A stretch of DNA of 33,563 nucleotides. Source: a virus. Position 1 is the stretch's first letter. Every line of letters starts with the position of its first letter. Both the position numbers and the translations under genes were made by a program. The stretch covers positions 1 to 33,563 of IMG/VR virus record IMGVR_UViG_3300027779_000091; one strand, written 5' to 3'. The notes beneath the pieces were generated by a model. It was given only the letters and a program-made list of their open reading frames with translations, had not been told where the DNA came from and did no database searches. Of the stretch, positions 8,748-16,207 are shown piece by piece.

Positions 8748-9075
8748 TGGAAAAGTAAAAGAAAATCAAACTTGTGTGTTAAAGTTTTATTCTAATGGGT
8801 GTCACATGTGTCACGCTCTGAGCCCTTATTTTAAAGATATAGCTGAAAGCGAAGAGCACAATGATCTACACTTTTTTGCGTTTAATGTCGATGACTACCC
8901 AGAAATAGAAAAGATGCTCAAATTTAAGGGGGTACCAACTATATTTATAATTCATACGCACGTAGATAACAGGTTGCCCACCATGAGAATGATGCCAGAT
9001 CCCAATGACCCTAGTGAGAAAACATGGTACAAGACCAGAGAGATTAGATCATTTATAAAGAAGGAGGCACTATGA
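8701..9075 (+). CDS. Thioredoxin-like protein
   Basis: 124 residues. AGGAGG lies 5-6 nt before ATG 8701. Thioredoxin fold: strand CVLKFYSNGC, redox motif Cys34-His-Met-Cys37, and the cis-proline block KGVPTIFI. Thioredoxins reduce protein disulfides and serve ribonucleotide reductase; T7 also recruits one as polymerase processivity factor. The insertion after the cis-proline (DNRLPTMRMMPDPNDPS) is unusual. Partners are not shown by the window, but the adjacent nucleotide-metabolism gene (9072) suggests support of dNTP supply. Confidence 0.75.
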   Translation: MRINRLSTHALQNLINGKVKENQTCVLKFYSNGCHMCHALSPYFKDIAESEEHNDLHFFAFNVDDYPEIEKMLKFKGVPTIFIIHTHVDNRLPTMRMMPDPNDPSEKTWYKTREIRSFIKKEAL

Positions 9076-10103
9076 GAACGACACTGTCCTATGATGATGT
9101 ATTATTATGTCCTCAGTATTCTGATATCAAAACAAGAACAGAGATTGATATCTCCGTCGACTTAGAGCGAGGATTATCCTTAGAGGTACCGATCCTCGCC
9201 TCGCCCATGGACACCATCTCTGAATTTGAGATGGCAAGCTCCCTATCCACAGCCGGTGGCGCCGCAGTAATTCATCGATACAATACAATTGCAGATCAAG
9301 CCCGTATAGTAATGGCAGCAAAGGAACTACAGCCTCAAGGATTGACAGTGGGTGCTGCCGTTGGGGTCTCCGGAGACTATTTGAATAGGGCTGCTGTACT
9401 CAGTGCTCTCGACGTAGACTTTATTTGCGTTGACGTCGCCCATGGTCACCACATTTCAATGAAAGAGGCACTAGCAGCACTCAGGTCTTTGCTGGGGGAT
9501 GAGGTACACTTGATGGCAGGTAATGTAGCTACGCTGGATGGTGTAAACGATTTGGCTGACTGGGGAGCAGACTCTGTTCGGTGTAACATTGGAGGTGGTT
9601 CAATCTGCTCAACCCGGATACAGACCGGTCACGGCATGCCTGGTTTGCAAACAATTATAGATTGCGCACAAACAGATCGCGATGTGAAGATCATCGCCGA
9701 CGGCGGAATAAGAAACTCCGGAGACATGGTAAAAGCATTTGCTGCCGGCGCCGACGTGGTAATGTGCGGCTCTCTTTTTGCCGGTACCGCTGAAACTCCG
9801 GGCGAGATAATGGAAGATCAAGCCGGTCACCGGTGGAAGATATACAGAGGAATGGCTAGCAAGGAAGCTCAAATTGACTGGAGGGGCAAATACTCGTCAT
9901 TTGAAGGAGTGTCGTCTAGGGTGCCATATCGAGGTAAGATTGTCGATATTGTAGAAGATTTATGCCGCGGCATCAAGTCAGGCTTTTCATACTCCGGCGC
10001 CCGCAACCTCGCGGAATTTCAAGCTAAGTCAAAATTCATAATGCAAACGGCCGCTGGGCAATCAGAAAGCTCAGCCCACATCCTGTCGAGAGAGTGGAAA
10101 TGA
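9072..10103 (+). CDS. IMP dehydrogenase / GMP reductase family enzyme lacking CBS domains
   Basis: 343 residues; ATGA overlap with the previous gene, ribosome site AAGGAGG. These enzymes share a (beta/alpha)8 barrel and a catalytic Cys: IMPDH makes XMP from IMP, GMP reductase makes IMP from GMP. Seen: [42 protein letters not shown] with Cys179, [26 protein letters not shown]. There are no CBS domains, so it has GMP reductase length. DVAHGH and the RI after Cys-x-T look IMPDH-like, while the short flap between GMAS and FEGV looks GMP reductase-like. The product cannot be decided. It would alter the guanine nucleotide pool during infection. Confidence 0.85.
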   Translation: MRTTLSYDDVLLCPQYSDIKTRTEIDISVDLERGLSLEVPILASPMDTISEFEMASSLSTAGGAAVIHRYNTIADQARIVMAAKELQPQGLTVGAAVGVSGDYLNRAAVLSALDVDFICVDVAHGHHISMKEALAALRSLLGDEVHLMAGNVATLDGVNDLADWGADSVRCNIGGGSICSTRIQTGHGMPGLQTIIDCAQTDRDVKIIADGGIRNSGDMVKAFAAGADVVMCGSLFAGTAETPGEIMEDQAGHRWKIYRGMASKEAQIDWRGKYSSFEGVSSRVPYRGKIVDIVEDLCRGIKSGFSYSGARNLAEFQAKSKFIMQTAAGQSESSAHILSREWK

Positions 10104-10420
10104 CCGGCTCATACGGGATAAACAGCAAAAAGATAGTTTTTACAGATACAGATCATAGACACGCCCAGTTTCTTATTCGCCTCAATCACGATGGACTTAA
10201 ACAGTCTCAATTTTTCCGAGCGATAATAACGGGATATATAAACTCTGATCCCCGTGTTCAAGATTATGTTGACGAGGTGAGCACTCATTCGCAAAAGAAA
10301 AAACAGAAATCCAAAAAACTGCGAACTAAGGGTCGCACAAACTCTGAAGATCTTGGGTTGCAAGATTCCGAGATAGATAATATTTTTGACTTAATTGAAG
10401 AGGAGCACCCCGAATTATGA
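10100..10420 (+). CDS. Putative ribbon-helix-helix-like small protein
   Basis: 106 residues from ATG 10100, which overlaps the previous stop as ATGA; GTG 10094 would add two residues. The start has a strand-like KKIVFTDTD and then HAQFLIRLNHDGLKQSQFFRAIITGYI, which reads like the strand and two helices of an Arc/MetJ-type DNA-binding dimer. A very basic Lys/Gln stretch (SQKKKQKSKKLR) and an acidic tail follow. Regulatory function is inferred. It is the first of a pair of likely regulators with the sigma-4-like gene that follows. Confidence 0.6.
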   Translation: MTGSYGINSKKIVFTDTDHRHAQFLIRLNHDGLKQSQFFRAIITGYINSDPRVQDYVDEVSTHSQKKKQKSKKLRTKGRTNSEDLGLQDSEIDNIFDLIEEEHPEL

Positions 10421-10668
10421 GAAGTTTCGACGGCTTGAAACCATGCAGCAGAGAGTGCATGTCAAAAAAAAAGAACTGTGATCAAAAAGAATGTCGAATG
10501 TTTATTGACTTCGAAGAAGAATATAACTGTACTCTCATTGCTATCTATGAAAACGGACCGATGACGTTGCGCCAGATCGGAGACAGATTGGGGATATCTT
10601 TTGCGAGAGTAAAGCAGATTGAGACGATAGCACTCGGCAAAATGAAAGGCAACTCTTTAATTTCTTAA
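10417..10668 (+). CDS. Sigma-70 region 4-like HTH protein with N-terminal Cys cluster
   Basis: 83 residues, ATGA overlap with the previous gene. Residues 49-77 (MTLRQIGDRLGISFARVKQIE then ALGKMK) closely follow sigma-70 region 4.2, the helix-turn-helix that reads the -35 box (compare T-L-E-E-I-G...R-I-R-Q-I-E...AL-x-K-L). Regions 2 and 3 are absent, so it cannot be a full sigma factor. Cys10, Cys14, Cys21 and Cys26 form a likely metal site before it. It could bind -35 elements or core polymerase flap and act as a phage transcription switch. The next gene starts after a 73-nt gap. Confidence 0.7.
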   Translation: MRSFDGLKPCSRECMSKKKNCDQKECRMFIDFEEEYNCTLIAIYENGPMTLRQIGDRLGISFARVKQIETIALGKMKGNSLIS

Positions 10669-10697
10669 TGAATTTCAGACTATTGTAAATTTAACTA

Positions 10698-10705
10698 CTA
10701 TTTAT
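10698..10705 (+). promoter_or_regulatory. CTATTTAT motif, possible late-promoter element
   Basis: CTATTTAT in the 73-nt gap before the acidic gene at 10742; no good TTGACA lies upstream. The same octamer occurs in other gaps at 11389, 18468 and 28532. A promoter role is a guess. Confidence 0.25.
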
Positions 10706-10741
10706 TGTTAAGATTCACATTTTTTCAAGGAGAGAAAACCC

Positions 10742-11329
10742 ATGTCCCGCAAAACACTTTTAACTGAAACCCAGGTTCGCCAATTTATGAAGTTGGCAAA
10801 TTTATCACACGTAAGCGATAACCGCCTATCGGAGATGGGGTACGGAGCGCTTCCTGGTGCTCGCGATGAAGACGAAGAGCTTGAAGCTGAACTTGGCAGT
10901 ACCGAGGACGAGTTGGGCGCCGAAGATGCGCTAGCTGATGAAGAGGGCGGAGAGCTTGATGATCTTGAAGGTGACATGGGAGCCGAAGCCGGCGCCGGAG
11001 AAATGGTGTCGGTAGATGATTTTATGAGCGCTCTTGAGAATGCGCTTGAAGATGTGATGGGTGAGCCGACCAGCGTGGATATGGACACCGGTGAGGACGA
11101 GATCGAGGTAGACGCGGAACTTCCCGGCGGACCCGAGCTTGAACTTGATGCGGAAGAGGAAATGGAAGAGCCCATGATGGAAGATGGCAAAAAGGCTTAT
11201 AAAAACGAAGACGAGGTTGTCGCTGAGGTTTCCCGCAGGGTTGCCGCTCGCCTCTCCAAGAAGTCAACCAGAGGCACTATTACCGACCAGTTAGCCGAGC
11301 GAATTTTTAATCGCATTACGGCAAAATAG
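10742..11329 (+). CDS. Highly acidic protein, possible scaffold or virion component
   Basis: 195 residues; AAGGAGA site before ATG 10742. The N-terminus (LLTETQVRQFMKLANL, then SDNRLSEMGYG) has a form I associate with virion-region proteins of marine T4-like phages. Residues about 40-150 are extremely rich in Glu, Asp, Gly, Ala and Met with low complexity. The C-terminal 45 residues are basic and helical (EVVAEVSRRVAARLSKK). An acidic body with a basic capsid-binding-like end is typical of scaffolding proteins, and a ClpP-like gene lies downstream, but this role is inferred. Confidence 0.7.
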   Translation: MSRKTLLTETQVRQFMKLANLSHVSDNRLSEMGYGALPGARDEDEELEAELGSTEDELGAEDALADEEGGELDDLEGDMGAEAGAGEMVSVDDFMSALENALEDVMGEPTSVDMDTGEDEIEVDAELPGGPELELDAEEEMEEPMMEDGKKAYKNEDEVVAEVSRRVAARLSKKSTRGTITDQLAERIFNRITAK

Positions 11330-11330
11330 C

Positions 11331-11359
11331 TTGACATTAAATAGTTAACATATTATAGT
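11331..11359 (+). promoter_or_regulatory. Sigma-70 promoter before membrane protein / second ClpP-like gene
   Basis: TTGACA 11331-11336, 17-nt spacer, TATAGT 11354-11359. It starts one base after the TAG stop of the acidic gene. Expected transcription start is near 11366, inside the hairpin at 11359-11391. Confidence 0.65.
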
Positions 11360-11391
11360 AGCCACTGGGATATAAAAATCTCATGTGGCTA
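11359..11391 (+). other. Hairpin overlapping promoter -10 and initial transcribed region
   Basis: TAGCCAC (11359-11365) pairs with GTGGCTA (11385-11391). After one bulged T, TGGGAT (11366-11371) pairs with ATCTCA (11378-11383, one G-U pair) around an ATAAAA loop. ATTTATTT follows. It can form only in RNA reading through from upstream, so it may be a weak terminator, a processing site or an operator. Confidence 0.5.
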
Positions 11392-11810
11392 TTTATTTAG
11401 AGAGGTGTATCCTGCAAGCGCTACTATATTTTTTGATATTCATATTTGGATATATAACGTGTAAGACGTTTTATTTTATGAGAAGCACGAACCTCAGCCT
11501 CCGCACTATTAGAATTTCTCATTTAATATATCTATCGGCAATGATCAAGTCCATAGAAAACTTAGCAACCTCACGCGAATTGATGTTGGAGTACTTGTTA
11601 AAGACTGAAAAGTCTTCTAATACTATCACATCATTTACTATGGCATTCGATAAAAATGTCGAACACATAAAGGAAAATTCCATAAAAGTACTCGTTGGGA
11701 CCCACCCAAGATTCTTTAAGGGATATGTAGATTTTAACGACTGGGAGTCATCAATGGTATACCTAACTAAGCATCAGAAAACAGCACTTGAGTTTTGGAG
11801 AACACAATGA
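11385..11810 (+). CDS. Small membrane-anchored hypothetical protein
   Basis: Up to 141 residues. The start is uncertain: GTG 11385 is the longest form but lies in the hairpin with no ribosome site; AGAGAGG (11399-11405) points to CTG 11412, and TTG 11433 is also possible. All forms keep or begin inside one hydrophobic helix (ALLYFLIFIFGYITC), a probable membrane anchor. The rest is a soluble, mostly helical region with KSIENLATSRELMLEYLLK. Family not recognised. ATGA overlap with the ClpP-like gene that follows suggests coupled translation and perhaps a membrane link for that protease. Confidence 0.55.
   Translation: MAIYLERCILQALLYFLIFIFGYITCKTFYFMRSTNLSLRTIRISHLIYLSAMIKSIENLATSRELMLEYLLKTEKSSNTITSFTMAFDKNVEHIKENSIKVLVGTHPRFFKGYVDFNDWESSMVYLTKHQKTALEFWRTQ
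11389..11396 (+). promoter_or_regulatory. CTATTTAT motif
   Basis: Second intergenic copy of the octamer, directly after the hairpin stem and before the AGAGAGG ribosome site. If it is a late-promoter element, it would give a second start for this operon. Guess only. Confidence 0.2.
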
Positions 11811-12466
11811 TAAAAAAGATAAAAGATATAATTGAGTCAGCAATAAAAGAAGAGGGACCTCCACCATCTAAAAAGATGGTGGTGCTGGATCCCGCAGAGG
11901 CGGCAGAGCTGCTAGCCGCCATTCCGCCTGAGCCGGATATGAGAATAATAGGACTTTTCACGGAAGTCTCTGAAGAAAAGAATGCGGAATTAATTCACGC
12001 CCTACTGTATCTTAACGAGCTTAATAAGCTAGCGCCGGAAGAATCAAAAAAACGCCCCATTGATTTTTATATTTCTACATATGGCGGTTCTGCAGACGAC
12101 ATGTTCGGAATGTATGATATGATGCGACAGATCAGAGAAGAGACCGAGATTCATACTATTGGTCTAGGCAAGGTGATGTCTGCCGGCGTGCTCATTTTAG
12201 CTTCCGGTACGAAGGGCAAGCGCAAGATTGGAAAGTATTGCCGAGTCATGATTCACTCAGTCATCGCAGGCAACCACGGAAGCTTATCTAACCTCGTAAA
12301 TGAGATGGAAGCTATTCAGAGAATACAAGAAGATTATATTGAAGCCTTGGTGGCCGAGACCAACATGACGAAAAAGGATATTAAAAATATGTTAGAACGA
12401 AAAGTTAATGTCTATTTATCTGCAGAAGAAGCTGTAGAATTAGGTATAGCTGACATAATTATTTGA
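11807..12466 (+). CDS. ClpP-like protein with Asp-to-Asn change in the triad (copy 2)
   Basis: 219 residues from ATG 11807 (ATGA overlap); in-frame upstream codons lie in the previous gene. Family signs: IDFYISTYGGSADD, GKVMSAGVLILASG with Ser125, CRVMIHSVIAG with His150, and KVNVYLSAEEAVELGIADII. In ClpP the last block reads R-D-x-F-L-S-A, so the catalytic Asp is Asn201 here. The protein may be weakly active or a structural or assembly partner. It differs strongly from copy 1 (5996), with a 40-residue acidic/proline-rich N-terminal addition. Its place after an acidic scaffold-like gene makes head maturation a candidate role. Confidence 0.85.
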   Translation: MIKKIKDIIESAIKEEGPPPSKKMVVLDPAEAAELLAAIPPEPDMRIIGLFTEVSEEKNAELIHALLYLNELNKLAPEESKKRPIDFYISTYGGSADDMFGMYDMMRQIREETEIHTIGLGKVMSAGVLILASGTKGKRKIGKYCRVMIHSVIAGNHGSLSNLVNEMEAIQRIQEDYIEALVAETNMTKKDIKNMLERKVNVYLSAEEAVELGIADIII

Positions 12467-12475
12467 GGTTTTCGA

Positions 12476-14065
12476 GTGTCTGAACTAAAAAACATATTAA
12501 GAGAAGAATATACGAAGATGGCGAACACCATCACGCCGGATAGCTTGATGAGCATGGTTGAAGAGATCATGAGTATCTCACTTAACCCTCTCACAGAAGA
12601 GAAGGGGTATGAAAGCTTCAGCGTCCATCTCTCGCTCCCCAGACTAACACCAAACGAATCGTGGGGCAAGCCAGGTAGCCAATCAAGGGAAGACATAGAT
12701 AGAATTTTTGCCTCCATCACGAGAAAACCTAGCATCCAGGCTCGAATCGATCATGTCAACAGCTTTGCTGACCCTGCCCGGGCAAAAAGAAAGGGAACCG
12801 GAGATAGATTCAACACAATATTGAACATGATGATGATCTTGGAGGCACTGCAAGCCTGTCTCAACGATTATAGTGAATCATCTTCGGGGTTTGTATTTGA
12901 GGGATTCATGGCGGCGATTACTGGCGGCAAGCAGATCTCTGGTCGCGTCGGAGGCACCTTACCAATTGAAGATTTTGTTAGCGGAGATGATGAGGCTGTC
13001 AGTCTCAAATTATTAAGTCCCAAAACACCCATTCACGGAAGCTTTACTAACCTTATTGATTACTTGTTTATCCGCGGCGGATCTGGAGTAGATAAGATCA
13101 AATATTTAATTGGTCGAAAAAATTCTGACGGTGGCGGCGATAATGTTACTCAGCTGATGCTGCTTGATTTTATTATCAACCGCCGGAACTTTGTAAAGAT
13201 TATGGAGGAGTCCGGCAATCAACATCTTTTTGGCGATCAGGCGCGAGAAATCGAGCGACTGGCTCAATCCTGGCAAGGCGCCCCAGATCAAATAATCGAT
13301 ATGCGCCGGGCTCTTCTTGAGACGCCGGGCTATAACGAAACCTTGGGGATGTTTAAGAAGAATGTCGATGATGAGGGCACCTTCAACTCTGATGCTAGCG
13401 CACCCAAAGATCCTGCTGTAAAGCAGGGACAATACACGGCAGAAAAGGCAAGAGCAGATAGAATTTCAGCGCGCAAGCAAGGCTTTGCTACAGCCATCGC
13501 AGGCAAAGAGCCTGATTTTGAAAGCTGGCTCGCAGCACACCCCCAACTGAAAGAACCTGAACAGAAGAGAGCCCTTAGCGCCGCACAGAAGACATACAAC
13601 GCTGGTTATGCTGAGGCTACACCCAAGACGCCAGAAGAACCACAACAATTTTCCGAATCTTACTTTGGAGAGTTCCACGAAAGAGAGAAGCTTATGATAG
13701 AACAAGAGCGCCAAATCATGGAAGCTAAAGGCGCATCCGGCGGTACGCAGTGGTCGATCAGCGCAGCCGCAACTGAAAAGTTAGCCAATATTGCTGAGGT
13801 TGAGTATTATGGCGAGATTAATCTGTCTGATAAGAATATAAAGGAATGCGCTGACATCTATATCGAGAAGATGGGAGAAACCCTGGTGACTTTGCTGAAG
13901 ACGACGGAAGAGTTCACTAAAAATATTGGTAAATACTTCAGCGCCGACCGCCGTTCCACTGCGATGAATGCAAACAAGCAAGCCCAAACGGATGGTCAAG
14001 AAGTAGTAAACTTGCTGGAGAAAGACCAGAAAGATGCCGCCACAAACACAAGCGACGATCTTTAA
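12476..14065 (+). CDS. 529-residue phage protein, possible nuclease-like core
   Basis: GTG start at 12476 with TTGAGG about 7 nt upstream. The N-terminus (LKNILREEYTKM) is a short amphipathic helix. The core (residues about 100-250) contains GFVFEGFMAAITGG, TLPIEDFV and AVSLKLLSPKTPIHGSF. The Asp-then-S-L-K spacing recalls the PD-(D/E)xK nuclease fold, but this is by eye. A low-complexity, lysine/alanine-rich middle (about 290-400) leads to a helical C-terminal domain (about 420-520). It lies between the ClpP-like gene and groEL. I cannot name the function; a virion or DNA-handling protein is likely. Confidence 0.7.
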   Translation: MSELKNILREEYTKMANTITPDSLMSMVEEIMSISLNPLTEEKGYESFSVHLSLPRLTPNESWGKPGSQSREDIDRIFASITRKPSIQARIDHVNSFADPARAKRKGTGDRFNTILNMMMILEALQACLNDYSESSSGFVFEGFMAAITGGKQISGRVGGTLPIEDFVSGDDEAVSLKLLSPKTPIHGSFTNLIDYLFIRGGSGVDKIKYLIGRKNSDGGGDNVTQLMLLDFIINRRNFVKIMEESGNQHLFGDQAREIERLAQSWQGAPDQIIDMRRALLETPGYNETLGMFKKNVDDEGTFNSDASAPKDPAVKQGQYTAEKARADRISARKQGFATAIAGKEPDFESWLAAHPQLKEPEQKRALSAAQKTYNAGYAEATPKTPEEPQQFSESYFGEFHEREKLMIEQERQIMEAKGASGGTQWSISAAATEKLANIAEVEYYGEINLSDKNIKECADIYIEKMGETLVTLLKTTEEFTKNIGKYFSADRRSTAMNANKQAQTDGQEVVNLLEKDQKDAATNTSDDL

Positions 14066-14076
14066 ACGAATAACAT

Positions 14077-14105
14077 TTGACATTCTCTCAATAACAGATT
14101 ATAAT
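14077..14105 (+). promoter_or_regulatory. Perfect sigma-70 promoter of groEL
   Basis: TTGACA 14077-14082, 17-nt spacer, TATAAT 14100-14105. The expected start is near 14112, giving a leader of about 15 nt that contains the GAGG ribosome site (14118-14121). No CIRCE-like inverted repeat or heat-shock sigma-32 pattern is seen, so expression is probably strong and unregulated by stress. Confidence 0.85.
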
Positions 14106-14127
14106 ATAGTATAACTCTGAGGTATTA

Positions 14128-15711
14128 ATGAGTCGAGCATACGACGACAATCAAACACTGCAACAAAAGATATTAAACGGGGTCAACAAGCTAGCTGATA
14201 ATGTAGCCTCTACGCTTGGACCACGTGGTAGAAATGTCTTACTTAAAGAAAAGGGTGCCACTCCCTTCATCACAAAGGACGGAGTAACAGTTGCTCACTT
14301 TGTCGCCTTAGATGACCCATTCGAAAATGCGGCAGCTGAAATTATTAAGCAAGCCGCGGTCGAGACCAATGCCACAGCCGGCGATGGCACCACCACAGCG
14401 ACTGTTTTGGCTCGAGCCATACTTCAGGAGTCGCAAAAGTATGTGGCTTCTGGAGTTTCGCCCATTGAATTGCAGCGCGGAATCAACCTGGCATGCAAGG
14501 AAGTGTTAGTCAATTTGTCCAACCTATCGCTGCCGGTTACAAGTATTGAGGATATAAAACATATTGCAACTATCTCAGCAAACAATGATAAAACAATTGG
14601 AAATTTAATTGCCATGGCAATCGACCGGGTAGGACAAGATGGCTCGATTACCATTGAAGAGTCAAGGTCTGTTGAGACATCAGTGGATATAGAAGAAGGC
14701 TTCAAGATCCGTGCTGGCTATTGCGCCGGCGCATTTATCACCGACGAGAGAAGATCGATGATGATACACGAAGAGCCTCTGATCCTGGTGACGGACTATA
14801 AGATAGATTCTATTGATAGTATCTTGGCTACTTTAGAAATGGTGGCGAGAGAATCTCGACCTCTGATAGTTATCGCTGAAGATATAGAAGGGCAAGCGCT
14901 TGCTGCATTGATAATGAACGCACTACGTGGAACACTGAAAGTTGCCGCAATCAAAGCCCCGGACTACGGAGAGAAGAGAAGGAGTATACTAGAAGATATT
15001 GCTGTTTCGGTGGGCGCCACCTTTATCTCTCGGGCATCCGGCATCAAGCTAAAGGATACTCAGTTAAAAGATTTAGGTACGGCCAAGTTTATCGAAAGCA
15101 ATAAATATGCCACAACGATTGTAGGCGGCGCCGCAGACCACGACGAGGTGGAACGTCGAATAGAAGCTCTGAAGATGGACATTCAAAATACCGACAAACT
15201 AGATGAAGCTGCCGCCATGCAAGATCGCATAACGAGATTGGTCTCCGGCGTGGCAGTCATCCGAGTCGGCGGAGCCACCGAAGTAGAGATGACCGAGAGA
15301 AAACACCGAATCGAAGACGCGCTAGAGGCAGTGAGGTCCGCACAAGAAGAGGGCATAGTCCCGGGCGGGGGTACATCTCTTCTAAGGGCTGCAGAAACAA
15401 TTGTAATAAGGTCCGAGGGATCTTCATCAGATATAGGCATAGGCGCTGTTGTAATAAGACAAGCCTGTCGTGAGCCCATTCGACAAATGGCGCTAAACGC
15501 TGGAGAATCCTTTGATCTAATTATTGATAAAATATTAGCAAGTGACGAGAATGTGGGTTGGGACTTTCGAAACGGCGAGCTTGTTAACTTAATTGAAAAG
15601 GGAATTATTGACCCGGTCAAAGTCACGAAGACAGCATTACAGAATGCCGCCTCGGCGGCAGGCACACTAATGACAACAAATTTTGGCATCATCCAGACGG
15701 AGGATAAGTAA
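14128..15711 (+). CDS. groEL: GroEL-type chaperonin (Hsp60)
   Basis: 527 residues, full length except for the Gly/Met tail. ATP-site blocks: STLGPRGRNVLL, KDGVTVA, GDGTTTATVLA (Asp86, equal to E. coli Asp87), GGATEVEMTERKHRIEDALEA (Asp397, equal to the hydrolytic Asp398), and PGGGTSLLRA. The apical domain keeps IAEDIEGQALA and VAAIKAPDYG, but the substrate-side segment GYLSPYF of E. coli is GYCAGAF, so substrate choice may differ. GroEL folds proteins in a ring closed by a GroES-type lid; no groES is seen here, so host GroES or a distant phage lid is needed. It probably folds capsid or tail proteins. Confidence 0.98.
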   Translation: MSRAYDDNQTLQQKILNGVNKLADNVASTLGPRGRNVLLKEKGATPFITKDGVTVAHFVALDDPFENAAAEIIKQAAVETNATAGDGTTTATVLARAILQESQKYVASGVSPIELQRGINLACKEVLVNLSNLSLPVTSIEDIKHIATISANNDKTIGNLIAMAIDRVGQDGSITIEESRSVETSVDIEEGFKIRAGYCAGAFITDERRSMMIHEEPLILVTDYKIDSIDSILATLEMVARESRPLIVIAEDIEGQALAALIMNALRGTLKVAAIKAPDYGEKRRSILEDIAVSVGATFISRASGIKLKDTQLKDLGTAKFIESNKYATTIVGGAADHDEVERRIEALKMDIQNTDKLDEAAAMQDRITRLVSGVAVIRVGGATEVEMTERKHRIEDALEAVRSAQEEGIVPGGGTSLLRAAETIVIRSEGSSSDIGIGAVVIRQACREPIRQMALNAGESFDLIIDKILASDENVGWDFRNGELVNLIEKGIIDPVKVTKTALQNAASAAGTLMTTNFGIIQTEDK

Positions 15712-15923
15712 TGCAAGAAGGAGATCTGGTACACATCCCACAGGGAGTGGAGTTGTGGTGTGATAACGATAAGGGTATGAGGATGCGCATTTCTGAAAAG
15801 CCAATCGCCGGCGTTTATTTGAGCACGAGAAGTCAGTACATTTATCGTGTGTATGCTGACGGTAATTGGAATGTCAAGAAAAGCGATGTATACCCGATGG
15901 GAGAAAATGATGGGATTAGTTAA
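15711..15923 (+). CDS. Small SH3-like (GDLV family) protein after groEL
   Basis: 70 residues; ATG shares one base with the groEL stop (TAATG) and has GGAGG upstream. It starts M-Q-E-G-D-L-V and has a strand YIYRVYADGNWNVKKSDV near the end, so it is a divergent member of the GDLV family that fills 28312-33563. It occupies the place where a GroES gene might be expected, but it is shorter than GroES and shows no GroES mobile-loop signature. Function unknown. Confidence 0.65.
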   Translation: MQEGDLVHIPQGVELWCDNDKGMRMRISEKPIAGVYLSTRSQYIYRVYADGNWNVKKSDVYPMGENDGIS

Positions 15924-16206
15924 ACTTACAGAAGTATGCCACAATAGCACACTAACGACACAGCAGGATTATACATTACAAGAGGTGTTTGTGAACCCTG
16001 AACATGTAGTACTGATCAGAGAAGAAGGGAGAATTCAAAAGCTCAATGAGCAGGGAATTCTCCATAAGGATCTTAACCTAAACCACAGGTTTACCAAGCT
16101 TACAATTAATCGCGGACACACTGGTACGGAAATCGTAGTGGTGGGCGCACCGGATGTCATAGAGGACACCCTAAATAAAAAAACAAAAGAACTGTTAAGA
16201 GGATAA
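15907..16206 (+). CDS. Hypothetical protein, beta-rich
   Basis: About 99 residues from ATG 15907 (or ATG 15910); GGGAG (15899-15903) supports this start over a longer frame inside the previous gene. The reading LVKLTEV...EVFVNPEHVVLIRE...FTKLTINRG...EIVVVGAPDVIEDTL suggests short strands ending in a helix, an order loosely like the small FlbD/YlzI-type proteins. Not a confident match. It overlaps the SH3-like gene by 17 nt. Confidence 0.6.
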   Translation: MMGLVKLTEVCHNSTLTTQQDYTLQEVFVNPEHVVLIREEGRIQKLNEQGILHKDLNLNHRFTKLTINRGHTGTEIVVVGAPDVIEDTLNKKTKELLRG

Positions 16207-16207
16207 T

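Noticed and set aside
10417-10668. Full sigma factor
   Set aside because: Only region 4.2 is present; region 2 needed to open the -10 is absent.
10708-11190. Serine-rich 160-codon frame on the - strand
   Set aside because: It is the antisense of the acidic gene at 10742; Ser/Pro richness is the complement of Glu/Asp/Gly codons. No ribosome site, and all real genes are on +.
15711-15923. GroES gene next to groEL
   Set aside because: Only 70 residues, starts with the GDLV-family motif and shows no GroES loop or core pattern. Kept only as a hypothesis for an adaptor.
15183-15950. 255-codon frame on the - strand
   Set aside because: Antisense of the well-supported groEL gene; composition and lack of a start signal mark it as a shadow.
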